A stretch of 64,000 nt of DNA from Bacillus subtilis (GTDB taxonomy: Bacteria > Bacillota > Bacilli > Bacillales > Bacillaceae_C), in assembly GCF_008764245.1 (NCBI RefSeq), contig NZ_VTQV01000014.1, positions 24,056 to 88,055 of the forward strand. Direction: 5' to 3'. The position numbers were made by a program, and so were the translations under genes. Shown here one piece after another: positions 1 through 8,118 of the stretch. Under the pieces are notes generated by a model. The model did no database searches and was not told the DNA's origin. It worked only from the letters and a program-made list of their open reading frames with translations. Position 1 is the first letter of the stretch. Each line of letters opens with the position of its first letter.

Positions 1-1
1 A

Positions 2-88
2 TCAAATATAGACAATGTACTTGTTACCTCAGAAGTGATGGAAGCTTTATATACATCTTCAGAAAAGGGGAGAGAGATTGTTTTATGA
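2..88 (+). CDS. C-terminal end of a Gfo/Idh/MocA-type oxidoreductase (partial)
   Basis: An open frame enters from the left window edge and stops at 86-88. It encodes the last 28 residues of a protein whose end (SEVMEALYTSSEKGREIVL) has the form typical of Gfo/Idh/MocA oxidoreductases, where a final helix of the EALY.S...G type closes the C-terminal domain. Its TGA overlaps the ATG of the next gene (ATGA), so the two are translationally coupled members of one operon. The family call rests on a short tail and is therefore tentative. Confidence 0.55.
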   Translation, partial: SNIDNVLVTSEVMEALYTSSEKGREIVL

Positions 89-933
89 AAAAGATTGGCT
101 TTATCGACTTTTATCTTGATGAATGGCATGCGAACAACTACCCAAATTGGATTAGAGAGAATGCTAGGGAGTCAGGGAGAGATATAGAAGTTGCTTATGC
201 CTGGGCAGAGACTGATCTTGAAGGCGGTTTGGATACAGCAAGCTGGTGTGAAAAGCAGCAGGTGCAAGAATTATCTTCGATTGAAGAGGTCGTGGAGAAG
301 TCGGATTATCTAATTGTTCTTTCCCCAGATCATCCAGAACACCACGAACGATTAGGACAGATTCCGCTCATGTCCGGAAAGCCCGTTTATATGGATAAAA
401 CCTTTTCGCCTGATTTAGAAACGGGGAAGCGGATGTTTGAGCTAGCTGAGCAATATGGTACTCCTTTATTTTCTAGTTCAGCTTTGCGCTTCTCCACGGA
501 ATTGTTCAATTATAAAAAAGACGAAAAACAATTGGAATATGTGGCAACAACAGGGCCAGGCACATTTAAAAATTATGCCGTCCATCAATTTGAAATGATT
601 GTATCGTTGATGGGAGTCGGGGCCAAACGTGTTAAAAGTCTATCCACAAATCATGTCAATTTGCTCCATGTAGAATATGACAATGGAAGCCAGGCCTCGT
701 TTTCCCAAATACAGCACGCGGAATTTCAAGTCCATTTACAATTTGATAATGGAGAGGGGGTTTGGATTCCACAATGTTCCGACATGTTTCCTAGATTAGT
801 AGATTCAGTCCTTACTTTCTTTGAGACAGGAGCTTCCCCTGTTCCGAAAGCGGAGACATTGGAAGTGATGGCCTTACTGGATGCTGGGAAAAAGGCATTG
901 GAGACTAGAGATACTTGGATAGATGTCAAATAG
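85..933 (+). CDS. Gfo/Idh/MocA-like oxidoreductase, atypical nucleotide-binding motif
   Basis: The 282-residue product resembles the Gfo/Idh/MocA family, whose members oxidise or reduce sugars and polyols with NAD(P). The N-terminal Rossmann-like half is followed by PVYMDKTFSPD at about 101-110, which sits where the family's EKP catalytic loop is expected but reads MDKTF. The usual Gly-rich dinucleotide fingerprint near residue 8-13 is absent (IGFIDFYLDEW). It is shorter than the common 330-390 residues. It overlaps the preceding oxidoreductase by four bases, suggesting a two-protein operon acting on one substrate. Cofactor use may differ from the family norm; the substrate cannot be told from sequence. 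Confidence 0.6.
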   Translation: MKKIGFIDFYLDEWHANNYPNWIRENARESGRDIEVAYAWAETDLEGGLDTASWCEKQQVQELSSIEEVVEKSDYLIVLSPDHPEHHERLGQIPLMSGKPVYMDKTFSPDLETGKRMFELAEQYGTPLFSSSALRFSTELFNYKKDEKQLEYVATTGPGTFKNYAVHQFEMIVSLMGVGAKRVKSLSTNHVNLLHVEYDNGSQASFSQIQHAEFQVHLQFDNGEGVWIPQCSDMFPRLVDSVLTFFETGASPVPKAETLEVMALLDAGKKALETRDTWIDVK

Positions 934-1098
934 CGGGATAGGGACTTTTAACACTGAACTTAAATCCTCGGGAGGATTGTGAACTAATGGGATTAAATGG
1001 AGAAGACTCAGCCTCGAATCACGATAATTCACTCCAAAGCGATAACTTCGCGTTAGAAAGGCATTAATAATTGAAAAATGATGAAGGGGGATCATTTT

Positions 1099-2448
1099 GT
1101 GAAAATGTATGAACTTAGAAAAAATAGGCTTGCATTCCTTATGTTCATTTTCTTTACGATCCTTTTTGCTGCCTGTTCCAACCAAACAGGGAGTGATTCA
1201 AAAGGGGAATCAAATAAATCAGATACAACTGATTTAACTGAAAAGAATAGAGCCCCAGTTACAATCAAAATTGCTTATGCTTTTGGAGAGGAATCCTTTC
1301 ACGGTAGATTTGATCATATTGATGAAAAATTAGAAAATATAGAGATTGAGTATGTACCCTATGAAAATACTTTGGAGTCGCTTCAAGAAATTTATGCTAA
1401 TAACGTTAAACCGGATATTATTATTCAATATAACGACATGACGCCGGTTAAAGAATTAGATGTGATTGAGCCTATCGATGATTTAGCTGTTAAACATGGT
1501 TTAGATTTAGAAACGCTACGCCCCTCCCTTGTGGCTTATATTCGTTCGCTTGATGAAGATGGAAAAATGATTGGCTTGCCGGATGGTTCTTCACATGTTG
1601 CCCTTTATTATAATAAAGAGATATTTGATTTGTTTGGAGTGGAATACCCTGATCCCGAAAAAAGTATGACTTGGGATGAGGTGTTTGCATTAGCAAAACA
1701 AATGACAGGTGAAAGAAATGGTCTCAACTATGTTGGCTTTGAGTTTGCTTGGGGCAATACTGCAGCCGGTGCTCAAATGCCGTTAAGAGAGTTTGCGATC
1801 AATATGACCGATCCGGAAACAGGAGAATTTTTATTTGATGATCGACCAGAATTTAAGCAGTATTTTAATATGATGGATACCTTCTACAATATCCCTGATA
1901 TTTATGATCCTGAAACAGAAGGCTCGTGTCTCTTTTGTGAAAAAAGAGCGGCCATGTCGCTCGCTTCAAATTTGTTCTTGAATGAGGGAATGGGGGATCT
2001 CGAAGATCAAGATAGCTTGGATATGTTACCAACGCCTGTCTGGGCGGATGCGCCAGACATAACACCCTATTTAGGTTCGTCCCCGATGATCATTGCAAAT
2101 TACAGCGAGCATAAAGATGAGGCTTTTCAAGTGTTAATGGAGTATATTTCTCCTGAAAATCAATTAGAGATGGTGCAAAACGGATCATCAGCCAGTGTGC
2201 TTAGTGATCCAGCAATTCTTGAACAATTTGCAGTGGATAATGAGTACTATAAGAATAAAAATCGGGCTGCCTGGTTTACAGGGGAACCGGCCCTATATGA
2301 AGAGACGCAAAGTCGGTGGGATATTTTCGTGGATATTGGTGGCGCTTTAAAAAAACTGGCAGAGACAGATATTGACGTGAATACACTTATGCGCGAGCTT
2401 GAAGAAGAATCCAATGCGAAAATACAGGAGGCGATGTCGCAAAAGTAA
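1099..2448 (+). CDS. Extracellular solute-binding lipoprotein of a sugar ABC importer
   Basis: The 449-residue product is a family-1 type sugar-binding protein. It has a basic N-terminus, a hydrophobic stretch and a lipobox-like LFAAC with the lipidated Cys at about residue 26, so it should be anchored outside the membrane. A long periplasmic-binding-protein body follows (GLPDGSSHVALYYNKEIF, then a TWDEVFALAKQM segment). GTG at 1099 is chosen because AAGGGGG lies 8 bases upstream; an upstream in-frame ATG at 1078 has no site. No permease genes are adjacent here, so its transporter partners lie elsewhere. Its neighbours are the oxidoreductases upstream and a sugar kinase downstream. Confidence 0.8.
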   Translation: MKMYELRKNRLAFLMFIFFTILFAACSNQTGSDSKGESNKSDTTDLTEKNRAPVTIKIAYAFGEESFHGRFDHIDEKLENIEIEYVPYENTLESLQEIYANNVKPDIIIQYNDMTPVKELDVIEPIDDLAVKHGLDLETLRPSLVAYIRSLDEDGKMIGLPDGSSHVALYYNKEIFDLFGVEYPDPEKSMTWDEVFALAKQMTGERNGLNYVGFEFAWGNTAAGAQMPLREFAINMTDPETGEFLFDDRPEFKQYFNMMDTFYNIPDIYDPETEGSCLFCEKRAAMSLASNLFLNEGMGDLEDQDSLDMLPTPVWADAPDITPYLGSSPMIIANYSEHKDEAFQVLMEYISPENQLEMVQNGSSASVLSDPAILEQFAVDNEYYKNKNRAAWFTGEPALYEETQSRWDIFVDIGGALKKLAETDIDVNTLMRELEEESNAKIQEAMSQK

Positions 2449-2608
2449 TTTCTTCACATCCATAAACTCGATTGGCTATTTAACTAGAACTTCAGTCTAA
2501 GTCCCTTTTGTTGTGGGTAAAAAGAATAAAATCATCTCACTTGAAAATAGTGCGAAGCTAGAATTTGCAAAGAATCGGAAAAATGAAAGAGAATTGGAAG
2601 TGTAATAC

Positions 2609-3538
2609 ATGGTTTACGGTATCGGTATAGATATTGGCGGCACAAAAATAGCATCAGGTATTGTCAGCGACACGGGTAAGGTGATGTATCAAAAAACAGT
2701 TCCTACTCCAAAAATGGGAAGAGAAGAAATTTTAGCTGTATTAAAAACAATTATTTTAGAGCTAGTGGAATGGTCCGAACTGCAAGGATTGTCCCTTGCA
2801 GGGATAGGAATTGGTACAGCGGGACAAGTTCATTTTTATGAAGGAAAGGTGATTTCCGGAACACCGAATATAAGGGACTGGAATGGTGTCAATTTGCGGG
2901 GGGATATCGGAACTTACACGAATTTACCTGTTTACGTTGATAATGATGTCAATGTGTTAGCCTTAGCGGAATCTGTTTTTGGGGCTGCAAAAGGGTATGA
3001 AGAGGTGATCTGCCTTGCTCTTGGTACAGGAATAGGTGGTGGAATTTTTACCAACGGGCAGTTGCTTAGAGGCGATTGGGGCGGTGGTGCGGAACTTGGC
3101 CATATGTCGATTGATTTGAATGGCGACCTTTGTAATTGTGGACTCAATGGTTGCTTAGAAACATATGCATCAGGAACTTGGATTGCCAAAAGAATGCAGA
3201 AAGCACGGCAAGAACAGGGGCTCTCTGCTGATGTAACAAGTCGTGATGTCTTTGCACTTTATCGACAAGATGACCCGCTCGCTAGGCGAGTCATTCAGAC
3301 AATGATCCATGGTCTAAGCTATGGCATTGTCAATCTAATTCACCTATTCAATCCTCAAGCAATCGTTTTGGGTGGGGGAGTGATGAGTGAGGGGCAATGG
3401 ATTGTTGATTCAGTTCAAAAGAAGATCAGTACAATGGGAATGAACTCATTAGTAGAGGAAGTGGAAATAAAACTTTCTGAACTCCATTCTAATTCGGGTT
3501 TGATTGGGGCCGCAATGCAAACGTGGTTATATAAATAG
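2609..3538 (+). CDS. ROK-family sugar kinase
   Basis: The 309-residue protein phosphorylates a hexose or N-acetylhexosamine using ATP in the cytoplasm. It has the ATP phosphate-binding DIGGTK motif at residues 8-13, a DNDVN segment at 111-115 with the likely catalytic Asp, GTGIGGG at 139-145, the zinc-ligand His near 165 and the ROK signature CNCGLNGCLE at 175-184 with three metal-binding cysteines. There is no N-terminal helix-turn-helix, so it is a kinase rather than a ROK repressor. The ribosome binding site is weak (GGAAGTG). It sits between the binding lipoprotein and the asparaginase-like gene, consistent with use of an imported sugar. Confidence 0.85.
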   Translation: MVYGIGIDIGGTKIASGIVSDTGKVMYQKTVPTPKMGREEILAVLKTIILELVEWSELQGLSLAGIGIGTAGQVHFYEGKVISGTPNIRDWNGVNLRGDIGTYTNLPVYVDNDVNVLALAESVFGAAKGYEEVICLALGTGIGGGIFTNGQLLRGDWGGGAELGHMSIDLNGDLCNCGLNGCLETYASGTWIAKRMQKARQEQGLSADVTSRDVFALYRQDDPLARRVIQTMIHGLSYGIVNLIHLFNPQAIVLGGGVMSEGQWIVDSVQKKISTMGMNSLVEEVEIKLSELHSNSGLIGAAMQTWLYK

Positions 3539-3540
3539 GA

Positions 3541-3740
3541 ACAAAAGCGCAAGCGCCTGTTCAGCGACGTACAAATTTAAAGACTTCTGACAAGATAAAG
3601 GAAACACGGCGACGAAGGAGCTGATGTTGACTTATCGCAGGAGGAAGGCGTAAATTTGCTAGCCGCTAGGCGCTGGACCTGGATGTCAACCACAACATAA
3701 GCAACTTATCCGCAAGCTAGAATTTTATAGTACGCTAAAC
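3541..3740 (+). repeat. Dispersed mosaic repeat, copy A
   Basis: It begins with AAAAGCGCAAGCGCC and GCGACGTACAAA and ends with GGCGCTGGACCTGGATG followed by a GAATTTTATAG tail. The same ends occur in copy D (40964-41345), and reversed in copies B and C. It lacks the inner hairpin modules found in D. It lies directly beyond the terminator of the minus-strand sspP gene, as copy D lies beyond pepT. There is no coding potential. Confidence 0.75.
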
Positions 3741-3743
3741 CAA

Positions 3744-3777
3744 GAAAAAGAGCGCCAAGGGGATAGTCATGGCGCCT
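3744..3777 (-). terminator. Intrinsic terminator of sspP
   Basis: Read on the minus strand, a GGCGCC / GGCGCT stem with a loop of about 14 bases is followed by a run of T (the plus strand shows AAAAAG just left of it). It sits 17 bases past the sspP stop. Confidence 0.6.
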
Positions 3778-3793
3778 TATTATAATGTGGAAG

Positions 3794-3916
3794 CTACATG
3801 CCTTTTCCAGCATGATTTTGCCGTGAATGATTTTTATTTTTTACCTTTTTTGACCCACTTAAAGGTTCAGGTTGTCCTTGATGATTCGCCTTTCCCTTGT
3901 TTTGGCTTTTAGCCAT
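3794..3916 (-). CDS. sspP: Small acid-soluble spore protein P
   Basis: A 40-residue, very basic and hydrophilic protein containing [20 protein letters not shown], which matches the core of Bacillus SspP ([20 protein letters not shown]). Such minor spore proteins are made late in the forespore and stored in the spore core. The start is ATG at 3916, 8 bases after GGAGG; an ATG two codons upstream lies too close to that site. In B. subtilis sspP follows sspO; here no sspO is visible and the gene stands alone on the minus strand. It is the clearest direct evidence that the organism sporulates. Confidence 0.85.
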   Translation of the reverse strand: [40 protein letters not shown]

Positions 3917-4228
3917 ATCCATCACCTCCGATGTTTGTCGTATACGCGTATGTTTCCCATGACCTTTAAAAATATAATCTCGACAAGGTCTTTTAGATAA
4001 AGTTACTAGTTCAAAAAGGAGGATAAAAAGGACCAAGAAGTTCGAGGCGGCGCAGCCTTCGAGCAGCGGAATGTATGCATTTAGATACATGAGCAGCGGA
4101 GAAGCAAGCCAACGAAGAAATTCGCAGTGTCATTTTTACCGGACTTTTTGAACATCCTCTAAAACGTATCTGTCGAATCATTGGCAATCATGTATAATAA
4201 AAAGATATTCACAGCAAGGAAGGAAGTC
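3917..4228. other. Intergenic region between sspP and the asparaginase-like gene
   Basis: It holds the presumed sporulation promoter of sspP (a CATACGCGTATACG stretch at about 3939-3952 could be part of it, unproven) and a small GC-rich patch at 4045-4105. That patch contains two direct copies of GAGCAGCGGA around an ATGTAT / ATACAT inverted repeat. I see no gene in it. Confidence 0.4.
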
Positions 4229-5239
4229 ATGATTATGGAAGCTTTAATAGAAGAAAGAAGAGCGGGTTTAGTTGAAAACATCCATGAGGGGATAATCTGT
4301 GGCGTCAATGATCAACTTGAGACAGTTTATACTGTGGGAAATGTGGAACAGTATGTTTATTATCGCTCAGCCGCTAAACCGATTCAAGCGATCCCAGCTT
4401 TTATGATAGATATTAAGGAGAAATATCAATTAACCGATGAGGAAGCTACTTTATTTACAGCCTCACAGCGCGGGGAAACGTATCATATCAATGCATTGGA
4501 ATCTTTATTAAAGAAGTTGAAGGTTCAAGAGAAAAATTTGTATTGTGCCCCCTCCCTTGCTTTAAATTCAAAGCCAAGGAATGAAATGATTCGAAACCGT
4601 CAGGAGAAGCGGAAATTATATCATAATTGTGCTGGGAAGCATTTAGGGTTCCTTGCCGTATGTCGAGAATTAGACTACCCAATGGAAGGCTATTGGAAAA
4701 TCGATCACCCCCTTCAACAAAAAATTGTTAGCATTCTTGCTGATTTGGCTGAAATTTCGATGGATAAAATAAAGGTCGGAGTGGATGGATGTGGAGTTCC
4801 AGTCTTTGCACTACCCTTGAAAAACATGGCCACTACCTATTTAAAGCTTGCTTGTCCGGATCTCATTGAGGACATGGAAGTAAGAAATGCTGTAATCGAA
4901 ATGACAAAATTAATGAATGAGAACCCTAACATTGTGGCGTCGGCACGTTTTGTCTGTTCTGTTTTATTAAGAGATTCCAATATTGTCGCTAAAGGTGGCG
5001 CTCAAGGAGTCTATTGTTTCGGATTAAAAAAGGAAAGAATGGCCTTTGCTTTAAAAGTTCTAAGTGGCTCGGAAGATGTGTGGCCTAACATTTTGGCCTC
5101 GATCTTGGAGCAAATCGCCTATGAAAATAAGGCGACAATAGCTGCCTTAAAGGAGCTGAGGACGTCCGCTATAAAAAATGATGCAGGCACTAAGGTAGGA
5201 GAAATAAAAACAGTCTTTTCATTATCTAATGTTCGTTAA
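4229..5239 (+). CDS. Asparaginase II family protein
   Basis: The 336-residue product belongs to the thermolabile asparaginase II family (Pfam Asparaginase_II), distinct from the AnsA/AnsB family. Visible hallmarks are YYRSAAKPIQAIPA near residue 46, FTASQRGE near 77 and HNCAGKHLGFLA near 130, matching the family's RSsaKP, AShsGE and NCSGKHaGmL blocks. The predicted reaction is hydrolysis of L-asparagine, or a related amide, to the acid and ammonia in the cytoplasm. ATG 4229 is chosen for AAGGAAGG five bases upstream. cutC follows 29 bases later, so the two are probably co-transcribed. The true substrate could be another amide, for instance from peptidoglycan or glycopeptide turnover. Confidence 0.8.
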   Translation: MIMEALIEERRAGLVENIHEGIICGVNDQLETVYTVGNVEQYVYYRSAAKPIQAIPAFMIDIKEKYQLTDEEATLFTASQRGETYHINALESLLKKLKVQEKNLYCAPSLALNSKPRNEMIRNRQEKRKLYHNCAGKHLGFLAVCRELDYPMEGYWKIDHPLQQKIVSILADLAEISMDKIKVGVDGCGVPVFALPLKNMATTYLKLACPDLIEDMEVRNAVIEMTKLMNENPNIVASARFVCSVLLRDSNIVAKGGAQGVYCFGLKKERMAFALKVLSGSEDVWPNILASILEQIAYENKATIAALKELRTSAIKNDAGTKVGEIKTVFSLSNVR

Positions 5240-5268
5240 GACTTAACAGAAATGTGGAGGTAGTTTTT

Positions 5269-5958
5269 TTGCAAATTGAAGTGATTGTTCAAAATTATGT
5301 CGATGCAATAAAGGCGCAAGAATTAGGGGCAGACCGTCTAGAACTTGTGATAGGGATTGAAGAGGGCGGTCTAACACCTAGTTATGGAATTCTTAAAAGT
5401 GTGCTTCAGCATGTTACCATACCTGTTCAAGTCATGGTACGACCACACGGGTATAGTCATATTTATTCGGATCAGGAAATAAAGATCATATTGGAAGAGA
5501 TCAAGTATATGTATGAAGTAGGAGTAAGGGGAATTGTGATTGGTGCGATTCATCCTAATCACACAGTAAATATTTCATTGATAGAATCGATCATTAATGC
5601 TCACCCAGATTTGGATATCACATTTCATCGAGCCTTCGATGAAGTACGTTCGTTACATGAGGCTTATGAAACCTTTATTCCATATAAAGATCATGTAAAA
5701 CGAATCTTAACATCTGGTGGAAAGTCATCGTGTTTAGAGGGTTTAGACCAATTGACATCATTAGTTCAGCTTGCGAAAGAGCTGAATGGACCGGAGATTT
5801 TACTAGGTGGAGGGCTCGATCCTGATAACATAGAGAAAATCCATGCACAGGTTAAGGCAGGCCAATATCATTTCGGGAAAGGTGTTCGGGTACAAAACTC
5901 TCTTCAAAATACATTTGATGTAGACAAAATGCAGAAATTACAAGCTGTTTTAAAATAG
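5269..5958 (+). CDS. cutC: CutC family protein
   Basis: The 229-residue TIM-barrel protein has the CutC hallmarks: an N-terminal IEVIVQNYVDAIKAQELGAD strand-helix with RLELV, then EGGLTPSYG, VMVRPHGY, FHRAFDE and ILTSGGKSSCLEG blocks. The family was named for copper tolerance in E. coli but its biochemistry is unsettled, and in Firmicutes it often lies in sugar or cell-wall gene clusters, as here. The start is TTG 5269, with GGAGG 8 bases upstream; an earlier in-frame GTG overlaps the binding site. It is probably in one transcript with the upstream asparaginase-like gene. Confidence 0.88.
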   Translation: MQIEVIVQNYVDAIKAQELGADRLELVIGIEEGGLTPSYGILKSVLQHVTIPVQVMVRPHGYSHIYSDQEIKIILEEIKYMYEVGVRGIVIGAIHPNHTVNISLIESIINAHPDLDITFHRAFDEVRSLHEAYETFIPYKDHVKRILTSGGKSSCLEGLDQLTSLVQLAKELNGPEILLGGGLDPDNIEKIHAQVKAGQYHFGKGVRVQNSLQNTFDVDKMQKLQAVLK

Positions 5959-5973
5959 CATAACTTAATGGAT

Positions 5974-6023
5974 GCCCCCGTTAGTCCAAAACACGGGGCC
6001 TTCGCTTTTCCATAAAAGCGAAG
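5974..6023 (+). terminator. Tandem hairpins after cutC, probable terminator
   Basis: A CCCCG / CGGGG stem at 5976-5998 is followed directly by a perfect 10-bp stem CTTCGCTTTT / AAAAGCGAAG at 6000-6023 with a 4-base loop. The position just past the cutC stop suggests transcription termination, though a long T run is missing. Confidence 0.5.
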
Positions 6024-6069
6024 AATTAGAATACGTTTCAATCTTTTTAATTCCGAATGTCTAAAAAGA

Positions 6070-6099
6070 TTGACAAGGGTTGCTTTTCGGCTATATAAT
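6070..6099 (+). promoter_or_regulatory. Sigma-A-type promoter upstream of mgtC
   Basis: TTGACA at 6070-6075 and TATAAT at 6094-6099 are separated by 18 bases; both hexamers match the consensus perfectly. A start near 6106 would be followed by the structured segment 6106-6250 rather than directly by a gene. Confidence 0.75.
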
Positions 6100-6105
6100 T
6101 ATTCT

Positions 6106-6250
6106 TGAAAGCGCGTCCATTCACTTTGAGTTTAGTGGATGTGCTGATCCCTTTTGTTAATAATTCGGGTGGAGAAGAAGAGAACCCTTAGAAAAGTTTA
6201 ATGGGCCGATTTTGCCATGCAGTCCATTAAGTTTTTTTAAGGGTTTTCCT
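6106..6250 (+). ncRNA. Unidentified structured leader or small RNA with terminator
   Basis: Downstream of a consensus promoter lie a GCGCGTCCA / TGGATGTGC stem (6120-6145) and then a very long hairpin. In it 6180-6206 pairs with 6222-6248 in an almost unbroken 27-bp stem including wobble pairs, with TTTTTTT at 6232-6238. The layout of promoter, folded RNA and terminator is that of an attenuated leader or a free-standing small RNA. It does not match the M-box, Mn or other riboswitch signatures I know. The next gene on this strand is mgtC, 260 bases past the hairpin. Confidence 0.45.
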
Positions 6251-6332
6251 TTGTATAAAAATCCCTTAGAAGTCTTTTTGCCAGTGTTAATTGTCCGACG
6301 ATCTGAAAAGATGTCATTTTAAAATATCCCAT
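6237..6332 (-). CDS. Possible 31-residue peptide on the minus strand
   Basis: A short frame runs from ATG 6332 to TAA at 6239-6237 and ends just at the edge of the long hairpin, which could serve as its terminator. AAGGAGG lies one base before the ATG, too close for normal initiation, and the next in-frame ATG is 16 bases from it. The sequence (MTSFQIVGQLTLAKRLLRDF core) is plausible but matches no family I recognise. I report it only because the site and terminator flank it. Confidence 0.2.
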   Translation of the reverse strand: MGYFKMTSFQIVGQLTLAKRLLRDFYTKENP

Positions 6333-6509
6333 TCCTCCTTAATTAGTTCGCAGTGATGATTGAAAATTTATGAAGTGTTATAAATCTTCTTTTTTGGGTG
6401 TCTTTATATCGGTTACTTTTGGATGAACATTATCCCTCTTGCAAAAACATATGCTTTTACTTTGTTGATCATGAAACCAGGCTAGAAAAAGCGAAAAGGA
6501 GAGGGTATT

Positions 6510-7013
6510 GTGTCATTTTTACATTTTCTATTTGAAGAATATATTCAAGGTCATCTAGAGATGTTCGTGCGGGTCGTAATTAGTGCTGTTCTTGGATTTT
6601 TAATCGGGTTGGATCGATCATTTAAAAGCAAACCCGCTGGAATCAAAACCTATACATATGTTTGCGTCGCTTGTACGCTTATCACAATAATATCCATTCA
6701 AAGTGCAGAAATGTTAAGTCAACATAATAGCGGAAAAATGATGGATCCGATGCGCTTGGCGGCGCAAATCGTTTCGGGTTTAGGGTTTTTAGGAGCGGGA
6801 ATGATCTTAAAGGATGGATTAAAGGTAAAAGGACTTACATCCGCAGCGATGATTTTATTTGCTGGTGGAGTTGGAATTGGAATAGGAGCCGGATTTTACG
6901 CGATTGTGATATGTGCCGTTGTTGTCTCATTTTTGACTACGAACGTAGGACTTTTACTAGAAAAAAATAAACTAGACAGTCATAAGGAAGCGGAAATTGA
7001 TATTGAATCATAG
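6510..7013 (+). CDS. MgtC/SapB family membrane protein
   Basis: The 167-residue protein carries the MgtC/SapB motif block: RVVISAVLGFLIGLDRSFKS near residues 21-40, KPAGIKTYTYVCVACTLI, then RLAAQIVSGLGFLGAGMILK and LTSAAMILFAGGVGIGIGAG. It has about four to five transmembrane segments. MgtC proteins support growth at low magnesium and in pathogens inhibit the F-ATPase; in soil bacilli the role is unclear. The start is GTG 6510 with AAGGAG 8 bases upstream. The structured promoter unit at 6070-6250 may control it. It lacks the long C-terminal ACT-like domain of MgtC, so SapB-type is the safer label. Confidence 0.85.
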   Translation: MSFLHFLFEEYIQGHLEMFVRVVISAVLGFLIGLDRSFKSKPAGIKTYTYVCVACTLITIISIQSAEMLSQHNSGKMMDPMRLAAQIVSGLGFLGAGMILKDGLKVKGLTSAAMILFAGGVGIGIGAGFYAIVICAVVVSFLTTNVGLLLEKNKLDSHKEAEIDIES

Positions 7014-7070
7014 TTTGGTAGAACCCATATAAGATAAAAAAGCAACATTCTATATAAAGGAGTTTTATTC

Positions 7071-7808
7071 ATGACGAAAATTTTTGCACACCGTGGTAGT
7101 TCAGGGACTCATCCTGAAAATACGATCACAGCTTTTAAGGAAGCCGTTAGACTTGGGGTCGATGGAATCGAATTAGATATTCAACTGACAAAAGATGGGG
7201 AATTGGTCGTGATTCATGATTATACATTAGACCGTACAACAGATGGGACCGGGAAGATTTTGGATTATACGGTGGAAGAACTTAAAGCATTTGATGCTGG
7301 CTCTAAATTTTCACCTGAGTTTGCTGGTGAAACGATTCCTACCTTTCGGGAAGTATTGGCGTTACTTCAAGATACCAATATAGAGTTAAATATTGAAATT
7401 AAGAAACCTGTCAAAGAAGATACAGGAATTGAGGAAAAAATGATTCAGGAACTGGAAAAATATCAGTATAGCAATCGGTCGATCATCTCCTCCTTTAACC
7501 ATGATTCTCTTAAAAGGGTCATTTCGATCAATAAAGATCTTGAATGTGCTATTTTGTATATGAAAAAGTTCGAGAACCCATGGGAATACGCTGCAGAAAT
7601 AGGAGCTAAAGCACTTCACACATATCGGCCGGAAACAGACCGCGAAATGGTTACAGAGGCCCAACATAAAGGTTTTCCTGTGAGAGTATTCACTATTAAT
7701 AAGGCGGAGGATATGACCAAGTTTTTCGAAACAAAAGTAGCCGCTATTTTTACGGATTATCCGGAGAAGGCTATGAAACTGTTAAAAGAAGTGGAGAAGG
7801 AGGAATAA
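7071..7808 (+). CDS. Glycerophosphodiester phosphodiesterase (cytoplasmic)
   Basis: The 245-residue enzyme hydrolyses glycerophosphodiesters to glycerol-3-phosphate and an alcohol. Catalytic features of the GDPD family are visible: AHRG with His7/Arg8, PENT at 15-18, ELD at 34-36 (metal ligands) and VIHD with His49. The C-terminal FTDYPEKA block closes the TIM barrel. There is no signal peptide, so it acts inside the cell like UgpQ. AAAGGAG precedes the ATG. It is 57 bases after mgtC and opens the cluster of phosphodiester, phosphatase and glycosidase genes, where it would process imported glycerophospho-compounds. A membrane-anchored relative lies at 29142-29996. Confidence 0.92.
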   Translation: MTKIFAHRGSSGTHPENTITAFKEAVRLGVDGIELDIQLTKDGELVVIHDYTLDRTTDGTGKILDYTVEELKAFDAGSKFSPEFAGETIPTFREVLALLQDTNIELNIEIKKPVKEDTGIEEKMIQELEKYQYSNRSIISSFNHDSLKRVISINKDLECAILYMKKFENPWEYAAEIGAKALHTYRPETDREMVTEAQHKGFPVRVFTINKAEDMTKFFETKVAAIFTDYPEKAMKLLKEVEKEE

Positions 7809-8118
7809 AATACTTATAAAATTGTCTCTATGTGCGATCTCTTCCCTGTTTATTTTTAAAATAGAGAGGGAAGAAATTTCAAAAGATTTTAAAAAGGGAC
7901 TTGAAATTGCCATATGTTTACATTATGATTTAATCAATCAAATTGATTTATAGAAAGTGGGTTCTTTATTCAAAATGTAAGCCGATTGAATCAACTGCGG
8001 ACATTAGCTTGAGATTACTTTATATTTTGAGGGAGATATAAAGTGATAGAAGAGAGACTCATACAGTAGGTGCCACCACCTCATCTGGATGAAAGAATGG
8101 TAAGGAGTGTTGAATTTA
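7809..8118. other. Intergenic region with a palindromic motif before the HAD phosphatase
   Basis: It contains AATCAAT-CAA-ATTGATT (7933-7949), an imperfect operator-like palindrome sharing ATCAAATTGATTTAT (7937-7951) with the region before the ABC permease gene. A small AGGTG-CCAC-CACCT hairpin is at 8068-8081. No riboswitch or small gene was recognised. Confidence 0.4.
7937..7951. promoter_or_regulatory. Shared operator-like motif, copy 1
   Basis: The 15-base word ATCAAATTGATTTAT, overlapping a palindrome, occurs here and again at 11512-11526. Both copies lie upstream of genes of the same glycan cluster. It could be the binding site of a local regulator; no such regulator is identified. Confidence 0.35.

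Noticed and set aside
3794..4090. 98-residue version of the sspP frame
   Set aside because: The first 58 codons have no ribosome site and no similarity to spore proteins; the true start is at 3916 behind GGAGG.
6110..6123. cre-like TGAAAGCGCGTCCA just after the promoter at 6070-6099
   Set aside because: It has two mismatches to the consensus and its bases form one arm of a clear RNA stem, so CcpA binding is not needed to explain it.
8030..8118. Possible riboswitch before the HAD phosphatase (AGAGACTCATACAGTAGGTGCC region)
   Set aside because: Only a 5-bp hairpin is present, with no terminator and no known aptamer signature.
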